Shown here piece after piece: positions 18,973-27,680 of a stretch of 64,000 nt of DNA. The position numbers and the translations under genes are program-made. This stretch comes from CAWBLP01 sp963789495 (GTDB taxonomy: Bacteria; Pseudomonadota; Alphaproteobacteria; Acetobacterales; Acetobacteraceae), in NCBI GenBank assembly GCA_963789495.1, contig CAWBLP010000008.1, positions 1 through 64,000 of the forward strand, read 5' to 3'. The notes under the pieces are model-generated. The model worked only from the letters and a program-made list of their open reading frames with translations, ran no database searches and had not been told where the DNA came from. The stretch's first letter is position 1. Each line of letters opens with the position of its first letter.

Positions 18973-19284
18973 GTTCGCAGCTTGTGCCAGGCATCCGCGC
19001 GTCGTGGGGTCAGGCAGGAAAGCATCGGGGCATTGCCCCGAACCCCACCAGGAGGCTTTGCCTCCTGGGCCTCCAGCAAAGGCTCAGCCTTTGCAATCAA
19101 TTCGGTTTGGGTTGGGGAGGGAGCGCGAGCGTCCGGTCCCACCCCAAACAGTATCGGTTCCAAGGGCCGGGCCCTTGGCGGGGTTCCAAGGGGCAGCGCC
19201 CCTTGATGGGGGTTCGGGGGCAAACGCCCCCGGCGCTTCCCGCATCCCACCACGAAGCGCGAATGCAGGGCACAGGCCGCGAAC
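18973..19284 (+). repeat. Modular palindromic repeat element, copy A
   Basis: Copy A of a dispersed element, between convergent genes (SRPBCC gene and lutC). Core palindromes in order: CGGGGCATTGCCCCG, AGGAGGCTTTGCCTCCT, GCAAAGGCTCAGCCTTTGC, a large arm pair GTTTGGGTTGGGGA / TCCCACCCCAAAC around a variable centre, CCAAGGGCCGGGCCCTTGG, AAGGGGCAGCGCCCCTT, and GGGGGCAAACGCCCCC. The outer ends (18973-19030 and 19227-19284) form a long imperfect terminal inverted repeat beginning GTTCGC, which gives the element a MITE-like outline. It carries no gene. Confidence 0.85.
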
Positions 19285-19290
19285 CCCTGA

Positions 19291-19962
19291 TTAGTCCGCC
19301 TCCTCCACCAGCACCACATGCAGCCGCCGCGGGCCATGCGCGCCCAGTTCCAGCGTCTGCTCGATATCGGCGGAGCGCGACGGGCCGGTCACCAGCATGA
19401 CGTTGCGCGGCATTGCGCCCAGTTCGGCGCGCAGCAGGTCCCAGGCTTCCTCATAGGCACCCACCAGCCGCGCCGAACGCAGCACGACAATGGCGGTGTC
19501 CGCCAGCAGGTTCAGCGTGGTCGGGCGCTCCGGCGCGCTGGGCAGCATCAGCGTGCCGGTCTCCGCGATCGCGGCAAAGGCGTGCTGCACGCTGACCGCA
19601 TCGGTCGGTTCGGCGCGGCCCTCGCGGATGCTCAGCAGCGGACGCGCCGACCAGTCGATCGCCTGCAACTCGGGATGCGGCGCCATCACCAACTGGCTCG
19701 GCAGATTCTGCGCCGCCAGGTAGTCCACCACGGCGCCGGGCACCGCGGCGGCATCCGGCACACGCGTCACCGAGCCGAATTCCTTCTCCACATTGCGCAC
19801 GAACAGCGCGATCTGTTCCGGGTGCGGCAGGCGCGAGCGCGCGGGAATCAGATGCCGCGGATGCGTCGCCAGCCGGCCACGCAGCATCGCCACCTGGTCC
19901 GCCGGCAAGGGTCCGCGCTTCAGGCCGCGGCGGATCGCGGTCAGCATGGCCTCGCGGCTCAT
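19291..19962 (-). CDS. lutC: Lactate utilization protein LutC
   Basis: A 223-residue LUD-domain protein. It begins MSREAMLTAIRRGLKRGPL and has the family pattern: ALFVRNVEKEFGSVTRV, then VSVQHAFAAIAETGTLML, and near the end MLVTGPSRSADIEQTLELGAHGPR. LutC works with LutA and LutB in oxidising L-lactate to pyruvate. The start ATG shares one base with the lutB stop (TGATG), so translation is coupled. No lutA (the Cys-rich CCG-domain subunit) lies next to this pair in the window. Confidence 0.9.
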   Translation of the reverse strand: MSREAMLTAIRRGLKRGPLPADQVAMLRGRLATHPRHLIPARSRLPHPEQIALFVRNVEKEFGSVTRVPDAAAVPGAVVDYLAAQNLPSQLVMAPHPELQAIDWSARPLLSIREGRAEPTDAVSVQHAFAAIAETGTLMLPSAPERPTTLNLLADTAIVVLRSARLVGAYEEAWDLLRAELGAMPRNVMLVTGPSRSADIEQTLELGAHGPRRLHVVLVEEAD

Positions 19963-21392
19963 CAGACCTGCCCCGCGCGCTGTGCCCGCTTGTACCGGGC
20001 GAAGAACGTGTCGCCTTCCGGCGCCGGCAGGTCGCGGCCTTCGGTCCAGCCGCCGGCGAAGGGCAGCTTCGCGAACCGGCCGCGCTTGCGCCCGAACCAC
20101 CCGAGACCAACTGCGGCCGCGCGCGTTGCCAGCCGGTACAGCGCGGGGCGTCGTGCGAAGAACCCCCACAGCGCCAGATTGGAGCGCATCGCGGTCGGTG
20201 TCAGATGGCGTTCGAACTCGCGTTCGCGCCAGTGCCGCATCAATTTCGGCAGCGGTATCTTCACCGGACAGACGCTCTCGCATTTGCCGCAGAAGGTGGA
20301 GGCGTTGGGCAGATGCCCGGCCTGGTCCACGCCGATCAGCGCCGGAGTCAGCACGCTGCCCATCGGCCCCGGATACACCCAGCCATAGGCGTGGCCGCCC
20401 ACCGCGCCATAGACCGGACAGTGATTCATGCAGGCGGCGCAACGGATGCAGCGCAGCATGTCCTGGAACTCGCTGCCCAGCATGGCGGAGCGGCCGTTGT
20501 CGACCAGCACCACGTGGTACTCCTCCGGCCCGTCCAGGTCGCCCGGTCGCCGCGCGCCGGTGGAGAACGTGGTGTAGACGGAGAAATCCTGCCCGGTCGC
20601 CGACCGCGCCAGCACCCGCAGCAGCGAGGTGCAATCTTCCAGCGTCGGCACGACCTTCTCGATGCTGGCGAGTACGACATGCACGCGCGGCAAGGTCTGG
20701 GTCAGATCGCCGTTGCCCTCATTGGTGACGATCACGCTGCTGCCGGTTTCCGCGATGAGGAAATTCGCGCCGGTGATGCCGACATCGGCGGCAAGAAATT
20801 TCTGCCGCAGCTTGGTGCGCGCCTCGGTCAGGATGTCGCGCCGTTCGGCGAACACCCGATCCGCCGGAAGGTCGGTGTGGGACTTGCGGAAACTCTCCTC
20901 CCAGTCCTCCTTGTTGAGATGGAACGCTGGCGCAATAATATGGCTCGGCAGCTCGTGGCGGAGCTGAATGATGTACTCGCCAAGGTCGGTTTCCACCGGC
21001 GTGATGCCGTGACGCTCCAGGTGGTGGTTGATGCCCAGCTCCTCGCTGATCATCGACTTGCCCTTGGTCACGGTACGCGCTCCGGCGGCCTGGCAAATCT
21101 CCAGCACGACGTCGCAGGCCGCATCGGCATCGCTGCACCAGTGCAAGATGCCGCCGGAAGCGGTCAGCTTGGCCTCGTATTCCTCCAGGTAGAAGTCGAG
21201 ATGCGCCAGCGTGTGGTTCTTGATGTCGCGCGCGACATCGCGCAGGTCCTCGAATTCCGGCAGCCCGGCCCGAGCAGCGGAACGGCGCGCGATGAAACTG
21301 GGCCCGCTGCGGGCGAGCGCTTTCTGCAGGCCTGGATTGGTGATGGCCTGGTGGGCGTTCTGCTTGAAGGCGGGCGAGGTGGCGATTGGCAT
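19962..21392 (-). CDS. lutB: Lactate utilization iron-sulfur protein LutB
   Basis: A 476-residue LUD-domain plus ferredoxin protein. The N-terminal 290 residues hold the LUD fold (SMISEELGINHHLERHGITPVETDLGEYI; GANFLIAETGSSVIVTNEGN). Two [4Fe-4S] clusters follow: CIRCAACMNHCPVYG and CGKCESVCPVKIPLP. The C-terminus has the short DUF3390-type tail. LutB is the electron-transfer subunit of the LutABC L-lactate dehydrogenase complex. It is upstream of lutC on the same strand; upstream of its start are 263 bases before the next minus-strand gene, dnaE. Confidence 0.93.
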   Translation of the reverse strand: MPIATSPAFKQNAHQAITNPGLQKALARSGPSFIARRSAARAGLPEFEDLRDVARDIKNHTLAHLDFYLEEYEAKLTASGGILHWCSDADAACDVVLEICQAAGARTVTKGKSMISEELGINHHLERHGITPVETDLGEYIIQLRHELPSHIIAPAFHLNKEDWEESFRKSHTDLPADRVFAERRDILTEARTKLRQKFLAADVGITGANFLIAETGSSVIVTNEGNGDLTQTLPRVHVVLASIEKVVPTLEDCTSLLRVLARSATGQDFSVYTTFSTGARRPGDLDGPEEYHVVLVDNGRSAMLGSEFQDMLRCIRCAACMNHCPVYGAVGGHAYGWVYPGPMGSVLTPALIGVDQAGHLPNASTFCGKCESVCPVKIPLPKLMRHWREREFERHLTPTAMRSNLALWGFFARRPALYRLATRAAAVGLGWFGRKRGRFAKLPFAGGWTEGRDLPAPEGDTFFARYKRAQRAGQV

Positions 21393-21655
21393 TCAGGTTG
21401 CGGTCCTGGCAGCAGCGTTGTGTGGGTTATCCCGTTACACGGCGGCCGCGGCAAGCGTTCCGACCCCAGCGGGGTTTGATGGCCAGGATCGGCACCACGC
21501 CGCGCCGCCGGTCCTGCACCTACATTTCCGCGAACGCGTCGGCCGGTTTCGCCGCATGCAACGCCCCGGCCCACCTGGGAGGGAGCCCGGCCAGGACACA
21601 AACCGGGCCCCATCGCCGGTGCGACAGTGCGGCTCCGCGGTGACCAGGAGCCGCG

Positions 21656-24600
21656 CTACAGTTCCTCCACCTGCTCCACGCCCGGCAGCAGCTTCATCGC
21701 CTGCGCCAGGCGCGGGGTGACGTTGAACCCGCCGGGCAGCGCGATCTCCACGCTGCGGTCGTTTCCGAGCCGCGGCACCAGGATGACACGGCCCTTGCCG
21801 CCGGATTCGCGGCCCAGCAGGTCGCGGATATGCGGCACCGCGGCCGTCTCGCCCAGCCAGATGCGGATCGCCGCGCCGGCCGACGCGGCTGCCTGCTCCA
21901 GGGCGGTGACATCCTGCGCGGTGACCCGCAGCGCCTCGCCTTCCTGACGCAGATCGGCGGTGACCAGCAGCGCCGCGCCATCGGCGAGCAGTTCGCGCGA
22001 GCGGCCGAGCACTTCGCTGAACAGGGTGACCTCGACCGAGCCGGTGGCGTCGGAAATGCGCACCCAGGCCATGCGGCTGCCGGTGCGGGTGATGCGTTCC
22101 TTGATCGCGACCACGCTGCCGGCGAGCTTCACCCGCCCGACGCCGGCCTGCGCGCGGGCTTCCACCTGCAGGCAGGGCGTGACGCCGAGGCGACGCAGTG
22201 CCTGGGCGTAGGAATCGAGCGGATGGGCGGTCAGGTGGAAACCGACCGCCTCCGCCTCGAACGCCAGGCGTTCCAGCAGCGGCCAGTCGGGGGTAGCGGG
22301 CAGGCGCAGCGGCTCGGGCTTGCCTCCACCGCCGAACAGCACGTTCTGACCACTGGTTTTCTCATCGAACGTTGCCTGGGCGCGCCGCAGCACCGTTTCG
22401 ACACCGGCGAACAGCCGGGCGCGGTTGTCCTCCAGCGTATCGAAAGCGCCGGCCCTGGCCAGGTTCTCCAACTGCATCTTGTTCAACTGGCGGGGATCGA
22501 TGCGCGCCGAGAAATCCGCCAGATCGGCAAACGGTGTTTCGCCGCGTGCCGCTTCCACCGCCTGCATCGCGCTGAAGCCGACCTTCTTCACCGCGGCCAG
22601 TGCGTAGCGGATCGCCAGCGTGCCATCGTCCTGGCGTTCCACCGAGAAGTCGGCGACCGAGCGATTGATGTCGGGCGGCAACATGCGGATGCCGGCGCGT
22701 TCGGCCTCCTGCTTCAGCGCCGCCAACCGGTCGGTGTTGTTCAGCGCCAGGCTCATGCAGGCGGCGATGAACACTTCCGGATGATTCGCCTTCAGCCAGG
22801 CGGTCTGGTAGGCGACCAGCGCGTAGGCGGCGGCGTGCGACTTGTTGAAGCCGTAATCGGCGAACTTCGCCATCAGGTCGAACACCTCGGTGGCTTTTTC
22901 CTCACTGATGCCGCGCGCGGTGGCGCCCTTGGTGAAGATGTCGCGCTGTGCGTCCATCTCCGCGCGGATCTTCTTGCCCATCGCGCGCCGTAGCAGGTCG
23001 GCGCCGCCCAGGCTGTAGCCCGCCATCTTCTGGGCGATCTGCATCACCTGTTCCTGGTAGACCATGATGCCGTAGGTCTCGCCCAGGATCTCCGCGAGTT
23101 CCGGGTGTGGCGGCTCCCATTTCTCGCCATGCTTGCGGCGGCAGTAATCCGGGATATTGGCCATCGGACCGGGCCGGTACAGCGCCACCGCGGCGATCAG
23201 GTCCTCCAGCCGGTCGGGGCGCATCTGGCGCAGCGTGTCGCGCATGCCCTGGCCTTCCATCTGGAACACCCCGCCGGCATCGCCCTTCTGCAGCATCTCG
23301 TAGGTCTTGGCGTCATCCAGCGGCAGATGCGCCAGGTCGATCTCCTGGCCGAGCTTGCGCAGATAGGCTTCGGCGCGGGCCAGGATGGTGAGCGTGGTCA
23401 GGCCGAGAAAATCGAACTTCACCAGCCCGGCCTGCTCGACATGTTTCATCGAGTATTGCGTGACCAGGAATTCCGAGCGCGGATCGCGATACAGCGGCAC
23501 CAGCTCGGTCAGCGGCCGGTCGCCGATCACCACGCCGGCGGCGTGCGTGCTGGCGTGGCGGTACAGGCCTTCGATCTGCAACGCGATTTCCAGCAGCCGC
23601 GCGACGCCTTCGTCACTGTCGCGCATCTCCTGCAGCCGGGGCTCGCCGGCAACCGCCTCCGCCAGGGTCACCGGCTTGGCCGGGTTGTTGGGGATCAGTT
23701 CGGCGACCTTGTTGACCTGGCCGAACGGCAGCCCCAGCACGCGGCCGACATCGCGCACCGCAGCGCGCGCCTGAAGCTTTCCGAAGGTGATGATCTGCGC
23801 CACCCGGTCGGCGCCGTATTCGCGGCGGACATAGTCGATGACGCGGTCGCGGCCTTCCTGGCAGAAGTCGATATCGAAGTCCGGCATCGACACGCGTTCC
23901 GGATTGAGGAAGCGCTCGAACAGCAGGTTGAAGCGCAGCGGGTCCAGGTCCGTAATGGTGAGCGCCCAGGCGGCGACCGATCCGGCACCGGAACCACGCC
24001 CGGGACCGACCGGAATGCCCTGCGCCTTCGACCACTGGATGAAGTCGGCGACGATCAGGAAATATCCGGAAAACCCCATGCTGGCGATGACATCAAGTTC
24101 GTAGTCCAGCCGTTCGCGATAGCGCGCGCACATCGCCGCATCGGCACCGACATCGTCCATGCGGCGGTCGAGGCCTTCCACCGCCATGGCGCGCACCGTC
24201 TCCTCCTCGCTGGCGCCTTCGCGCACCTTGGGGCAGACCGGCAGCAGCGGCTTGCGGGATTCCGCCATCACGGCGCAGCGCTGCGCGATCGCCAGCGTGT
24301 TGTCGCAGGCTTCCGGCAGGTCGGCGAAGCGTGCGCGCATTTCCGCGGCCGGCTTGAACCAGTGCTCCGGCGTGACGCGGCGGCGGTCCTGCTCCGCCAG
24401 CGTGCGGCCTTCCGCGATGCACAGCAGAGCGTCATGCGCCTCGAACATCGATGGTTTGGCAAAGTAACAATCGTTGGTGGCGACCAACGGAATGCCGCGC
24501 GCATCGGCCAGTGCGATCAGGCCCGGCTCGATGGCCTGCTCCACCGCAAGGCCATGGCGATGCAATTCCAGCACGGTGCGATCCGGGAATGCCTCTGCCA

Positions 24601-25075
24601 TCCGGGCGAGCAGGCGTTCGGCTTCCGCCTGCTGGCCGTCCGCGAGCAGGCGGGCCAGCGCACCGGTGGTGCCGCCGGTCAGCAGCAGCAGGCCCTCCGC
24701 GTGTTGCGCGATGCGGTCGAAACAGAGCTGCGGCTTCAGGCCGGATTCGGTTTCCAGGAAGCCCGCCGAGGAGAGGCATTGCAGATTGGCCAGGCCGGTC
24801 GCGTCCTGCGCCAGCAGCACGATCGGTTCCGGCGGCAGGCGCGGATTGTCGGCGCGGGCCAGCGCGAGCTGGCAGCCGATGATCGGCTGGACCCCCTTGC
24901 CGGTGCAGGCCTGGGAGAATTCCAGCGCGCCGAACAGGTTGACGGTGTCGGTGATGGCGACCGCCGGCATCTGCAGTTCGCGCGCGAGGGCGGCGATCTT
25001 GTCGGCCTTGATGGCGCCTTCGCTGAGCGAATAGGCGGAGTGGACCCGCAGATGGACGAAACCGGCATGGGGCAT
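21656..25075 (-). CDS. dnaE: DNA polymerase III subunit alpha
   Basis: A 1139-residue replicative polymerase catalytic subunit, near full family length. The PHP domain starts FVHLRVHSAYSLSEGAI. The palm holds the catalytic aspartates in SMPDFDIDFC, with GPGRGSGAGSVAAWAL before it. The finger region has GFNKSHAAAYALVAYQTAWL. The C-terminal OB fold (VKLAGSVVAIKERITRTGSRM) and tau-binding region are present. It is transcribed alone, with 263 bases to lutB downstream. The subunit copies both strands in the Pol III holoenzyme; the beta-clamp binding segment is not clearly readable. Confidence 0.97.
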   Translation of the reverse strand: MPHAGFVHLRVHSAYSLSEGAIKADKIAALARELQMPAVAITDTVNLFGALEFSQACTGKGVQPIIGCQLALARADNPRLPPEPIVLLAQDATGLANLQCLSSAGFLETESGLKPQLCFDRIAQHAEGLLLLTGGTTGALARLLADGQQAEAERLLARMAEAFPDRTVLELHRHGLAVEQAIEPGLIALADARGIPLVATNDCYFAKPSMFEAHDALLCIAEGRTLAEQDRRRVTPEHWFKPAAEMRARFADLPEACDNTLAIAQRCAVMAESRKPLLPVCPKVREGASEEETVRAMAVEGLDRRMDDVGADAAMCARYRERLDYELDVIASMGFSGYFLIVADFIQWSKAQGIPVGPGRGSGAGSVAAWALTITDLDPLRFNLLFERFLNPERVSMPDFDIDFCQEGRDRVIDYVRREYGADRVAQIITFGKLQARAAVRDVGRVLGLPFGQVNKVAELIPNNPAKPVTLAEAVAGEPRLQEMRDSDEGVARLLEIALQIEGLYRHASTHAAGVVIGDRPLTELVPLYRDPRSEFLVTQYSMKHVEQAGLVKFDFLGLTTLTILARAEAYLRKLGQEIDLAHLPLDDAKTYEMLQKGDAGGVFQMEGQGMRDTLRQMRPDRLEDLIAAVALYRPGPMANIPDYCRRKHGEKWEPPHPELAEILGETYGIMVYQEQVMQIAQKMAGYSLGGADLLRRAMGKKIRAEMDAQRDIFTKGATARGISEEKATEVFDLMAKFADYGFNKSHAAAYALVAYQTAWLKANHPEVFIAACMSLALNNTDRLAALKQEAERAGIRMLPPDINRSVADFSVERQDDGTLAIRYALAAVKKVGFSAMQAVEAARGETPFADLADFSARIDPRQLNKMQLENLARAGAFDTLEDNRARLFAGVETVLRRAQATFDEKTSGQNVLFGGGGKPEPLRLPATPDWPLLERLAFEAEAVGFHLTAHPLDSYAQALRRLGVTPCLQVEARAQAGVGRVKLAGSVVAIKERITRTGSRMAWVRISDATGSVEVTLFSEVLGRSRELLADGAALLVTADLRQEGEALRVTAQDVTALEQAAASAGAAIRIWLGETAAVPHIRDLLGRESGGKGRVILVPRLGNDRSVEIALPGGFNVTPRLAQAMKLLPGVEQVEEL

Positions 25076-25527
25076 GGCACGACATTAGGCATCCGGGCGA
25101 GTCGGGACCAGAGAGAGCCGGGCGCAGGGGGGGCAGCGCCCGGCCCGGCCCGGGCCGGAGCGCATCCCCGCCCCCGGTCGCATTGAAGTTGATGGTGCCG
25201 TCCGGGGCTGCCGAACGCCCGTCCAAGGCAAGCTGCGCCTGGCCCGGCGCTGTTGCCCCGGACCTGCCCGGGAGGCATCGCCGCGGTCCCCGCGGGAGGC
25301 GTCGCCCCGGGCGGGCGACGCCTCCAAGCTGGCACGTCCGGTCGCAGGGGACACCGGGCGCTTCCCGTGATGGGCGGGCCGGAGCCGGCCGGACAAACCG
25401 GAACGATCGGGTCGCACGGAGGCGCCGCCCCTGACACGCCCCGCCGTGCGTCCTATGTTTGCCAGAACCGTCGTCATCCCCGGCTACCCGCATCGCGGGC
25501 GGAGCCCAGGCAAGGAGGACCCGCATC
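25076..25527. other. Gene-free divergent region, dnaE / gabD, with strong hairpin
   Basis: About 450 bases with no supported gene. Its main feature is a perfect 13-bp inverted repeat, GGAGGCGTCGCCC / GGGCGACGCCTCC (25295-25307 and 25313-25325) with a 5-base loop. Both flanking genes read away from it, so it is not a normal terminator for either; it could be a leader structure, a cis-acting site or a relic. The gabD Shine-Dalgarno (AAGGAGG) is at about 25512. Confidence 0.5.
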
Positions 25528-27006
25528 ATGCTGAATCCCACTTCACCGCTGCCCCTGAAGGACCCGACGCTGTTCCGTCAGGCGAACTACCTCGACGGCA
25601 AATGGGTCGAGGCCGACAGCGGCAAGACCATCGTGGTGAAGAACCCGGCCACCGGCGAGGCGATCGGCGAGGTGCCCGCCATGGGCACCGCGGAAACCCG
25701 CCGCGCCATCGAGGCCGCCAACCGTGCCTGGCCCGCCTGGCGCGGCATGCTGGCGAAGGAGCGCGCCGCCATCCTGCGCAAGCTCAACGACCTGATGCTG
25801 GAGAATGCCGACGACCTGGCGGTGATCATGACCGCCGAACAGGGCAAGCCGCTGGCCGAGAGCAAGGGCGAGATCGCCTACGCCGCCAGCTTCATCGAGT
25901 GGTTCGCCGAAGAGGGCAAGCGCATCTACGGCGACACCATCCCGCAGAACGCCAAGGGCCGCCGCATCGTCGTGCTGAAAGAGCCGATCGGCGTGTTCGC
26001 CGCCATCACGCCCTGGAATTTTCCGTCCGCGATGATCACCCGCAAGGCCGGCCCCGGCTGGGCCGCCGGCTGCACCGGGGTGATCCGGCCGGCGTCGCAG
26101 ACGCCGTTCTCGGCGCTGGCGCTGGCCGTGCTGTGTGAGCGGGCCGGCATGCCCGCCGGCGTGTGCAACGTGCTGACCGGCTCCTCCGGCCCGATGGGAG
26201 AGGAACTCACCGCCAACCCGCTGGTCCGCAAACTGTCCTTCACCGGCTCCACCGAGGTGGGCGCCAAGCTGCTGGCGATGTGCGCGCCGACCATCAAGAA
26301 GACCAGCATGGAGCTGGGCGGCAACGCGCCGTTCATCGTGTTCGACGATGCGGACCTGGACGCCGCGGTGCTGGGCGCGATGGCCAGCAAATACCGCAAC
26401 ACCGGCCAGACCTGCGTCTGCGCCAACCGGCTGCTGGTGCAGGACGGCGTGTACGACGCCTTCGCCGCCAAGCTGAAGGCCGCGGTGGAGGCGATGAAGG
26501 TCGGCAACGGCATGGAGCCCGGCGTGTCGCAAGGCCCGCTGATCAACGCCGATGCGGTCGCCAAGGTGGAGGAGCACATCGCCGACGCCCTGAAGCGCGG
26601 CGCGTCGGTGGTGACCGGCGGCAAGCGCCACACCCTCGGCGGCAGCTTCTTCCAGCCGACCATGCTGGCCAACGTTCCGCGCGACGCGATGATCTTCCGG
26701 GAGGAAACATTCGGCCCGGTGGCGCCGCTGTTCCGCTTCAAGACCGAGGCGGAGGCGATCCAGCTCGCCAACGACACCGAGTTCGGCCTGGCCTCGTACT
26801 TTTACGCCCGCGATGTCGGGCGAATCTTCCGCGTCGCGGAGGCGCTGGAATACGGCATCATCGGCATCAACGAGGGCATCATCTCCACCGAGGTGGCACC
26901 GTTCGGCGGCATGAAATCGTCGGGGTTGGGTCGCGAAGGCTCCAAATACGGCATCGAGGACTATCTGGAGATCAAATACCTCACCCTCGGCGGCATCGGC
27001 ACCTGA
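25528..27006 (+). CDS. gabD: Succinate-semialdehyde dehydrogenase, NAD(P)-dependent
   Basis: A 492-residue aldehyde dehydrogenase of the GabD group. Oxyanion/active-site motifs: ITPWNFPSAM with the catalytic-site Asn, MELGGNAPFIVFDDAD with the general-base Glu, and NTGQTCVCANRLLVQDG with nucleophile Cys296. QTPFSALAL and STEVAPFGGMKSSGLGREGSKYGIEDYLE are characteristic of SSADH. Oddity: the cofactor-binding KPAS motif reads RPAS (Arg187), and the preceding GW replaces a more usual AL. ATG 25528 is supported by AAGGAGG 10 bases upstream. Likely role: 4-aminobutyrate or related C4 semialdehyde oxidation to succinate; no transaminase gene is adjacent. Confidence 0.9.
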   Translation: MLNPTSPLPLKDPTLFRQANYLDGKWVEADSGKTIVVKNPATGEAIGEVPAMGTAETRRAIEAANRAWPAWRGMLAKERAAILRKLNDLMLENADDLAVIMTAEQGKPLAESKGEIAYAASFIEWFAEEGKRIYGDTIPQNAKGRRIVVLKEPIGVFAAITPWNFPSAMITRKAGPGWAAGCTGVIRPASQTPFSALALAVLCERAGMPAGVCNVLTGSSGPMGEELTANPLVRKLSFTGSTEVGAKLLAMCAPTIKKTSMELGGNAPFIVFDDADLDAAVLGAMASKYRNTGQTCVCANRLLVQDGVYDAFAAKLKAAVEAMKVGNGMEPGVSQGPLINADAVAKVEEHIADALKRGASVVTGGKRHTLGGSFFQPTMLANVPRDAMIFREETFGPVAPLFRFKTEAEAIQLANDTEFGLASYFYARDVGRIFRVAEALEYGIIGINEGIISTEVAPFGGMKSSGLGREGSKYGIEDYLEIKYLTLGGIGT

Positions 27007-27041
27007 ACCGGACGGTCGGTCCAGTCCTCCCGCCACACCGC

Positions 27042-27057
27042 CCGCCCCTGCGGGCGG
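27042..27057 (+). terminator. Short GC hairpin downstream of gabD
   Basis: CCGCCC-CTGC-GGGCGG, 35 bases after the gabD stop. A second, looser GGCCG...CGGCC pairing encloses a run of G at 27080-27089. There is no T-tract, so termination is only a guess. Confidence 0.3.
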
Positions 27058-27079
27058 CCGTAGGCCACGCCCCTCCCCT

Positions 27080-27680
27080 TTGCGGGGGGGGGAAACGGCC
27101 GGGCATAGCGTTCAAGATCTGCGCCCGGGCGGACATACTGCCGACCCGTTGCTGGCCGCACGATGTGCGGTCCTGCAGCCTTGGCCCGCGCTGACGAACC
27201 GATTTGACGTGCGTGTGCACGGGGCGGTGCTGGTGCGGGGTGACCTGCGCGGGACCTTGCTGGAGAGCGCCACGCTGAATGGCGCCGACATCGCCAGCAT
27301 GATCGCCGGTCTGATGGCACTGCGGCCGGCTACACCGGGCCGGCGAATGCTTCAGGGCCCGCCGGTGAAATTCGACGGCGCCGATCTGACCCAGGCGGAG
27401 CTTCATGACAGCCATTCCGTGTCGGGGCGGCTTCGTCGATGCGAGGATGACGCCCACGGACCTGCGCAACGCCACCATCGCGGGCGCCGATTTCCGCGGG
27501 GCGGCCGGACTGAATTTGCCGGTTCAGTGTGAGCGCCCCGGCGGTAACGGCCGGGTCGAGCTGCCGAGTTCATCATTCCTTAGCCAGCAGCCGGCATTGT
27601 CTCCGATCAATTATCCACGTGAAATCGGACCCGGCGCCATATGGACATTCTACGCAACCTGCGCATCTCCGCGAAGCTGA
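27080..27680 (+). pseudogene. Pentapeptide-repeat protein, frameshifted
   Basis: One frame gives VLVRGDLRGTLLESATLNGAD and, 30 residues later, VKFDGADLTQAELHDS. The next frame continues FVDARMTPTDLRNATIAGAD and FRGAAGLNLP. The A(D/N)LXX periodicity marks a pentapeptide-repeat beta-helix. Deleting one G from GGGG at 27424-27427 joins the frames into one protein. The first 40 codons look noncoding, so the true start is unclear and the gene may be a remnant. The joined frame would run into the MCP gene start. Function unknown. Confidence 0.5.

Noticed and set aside
18973..19284. Possible CRISPR array or coding exon in the repeat copies
   Set aside because: The units are different palindromes in fixed order, not one direct repeat with spacers. 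The frames that cross them (for example PRTPPGGFAS) are a by-product of the palindromes.
23105..25186. Long open frame (693 codons) opposite dnaE
   Set aside because: dnaE is unmistakable on the other strand; the shadow has no domain and a composition typical of third-position GC bias.
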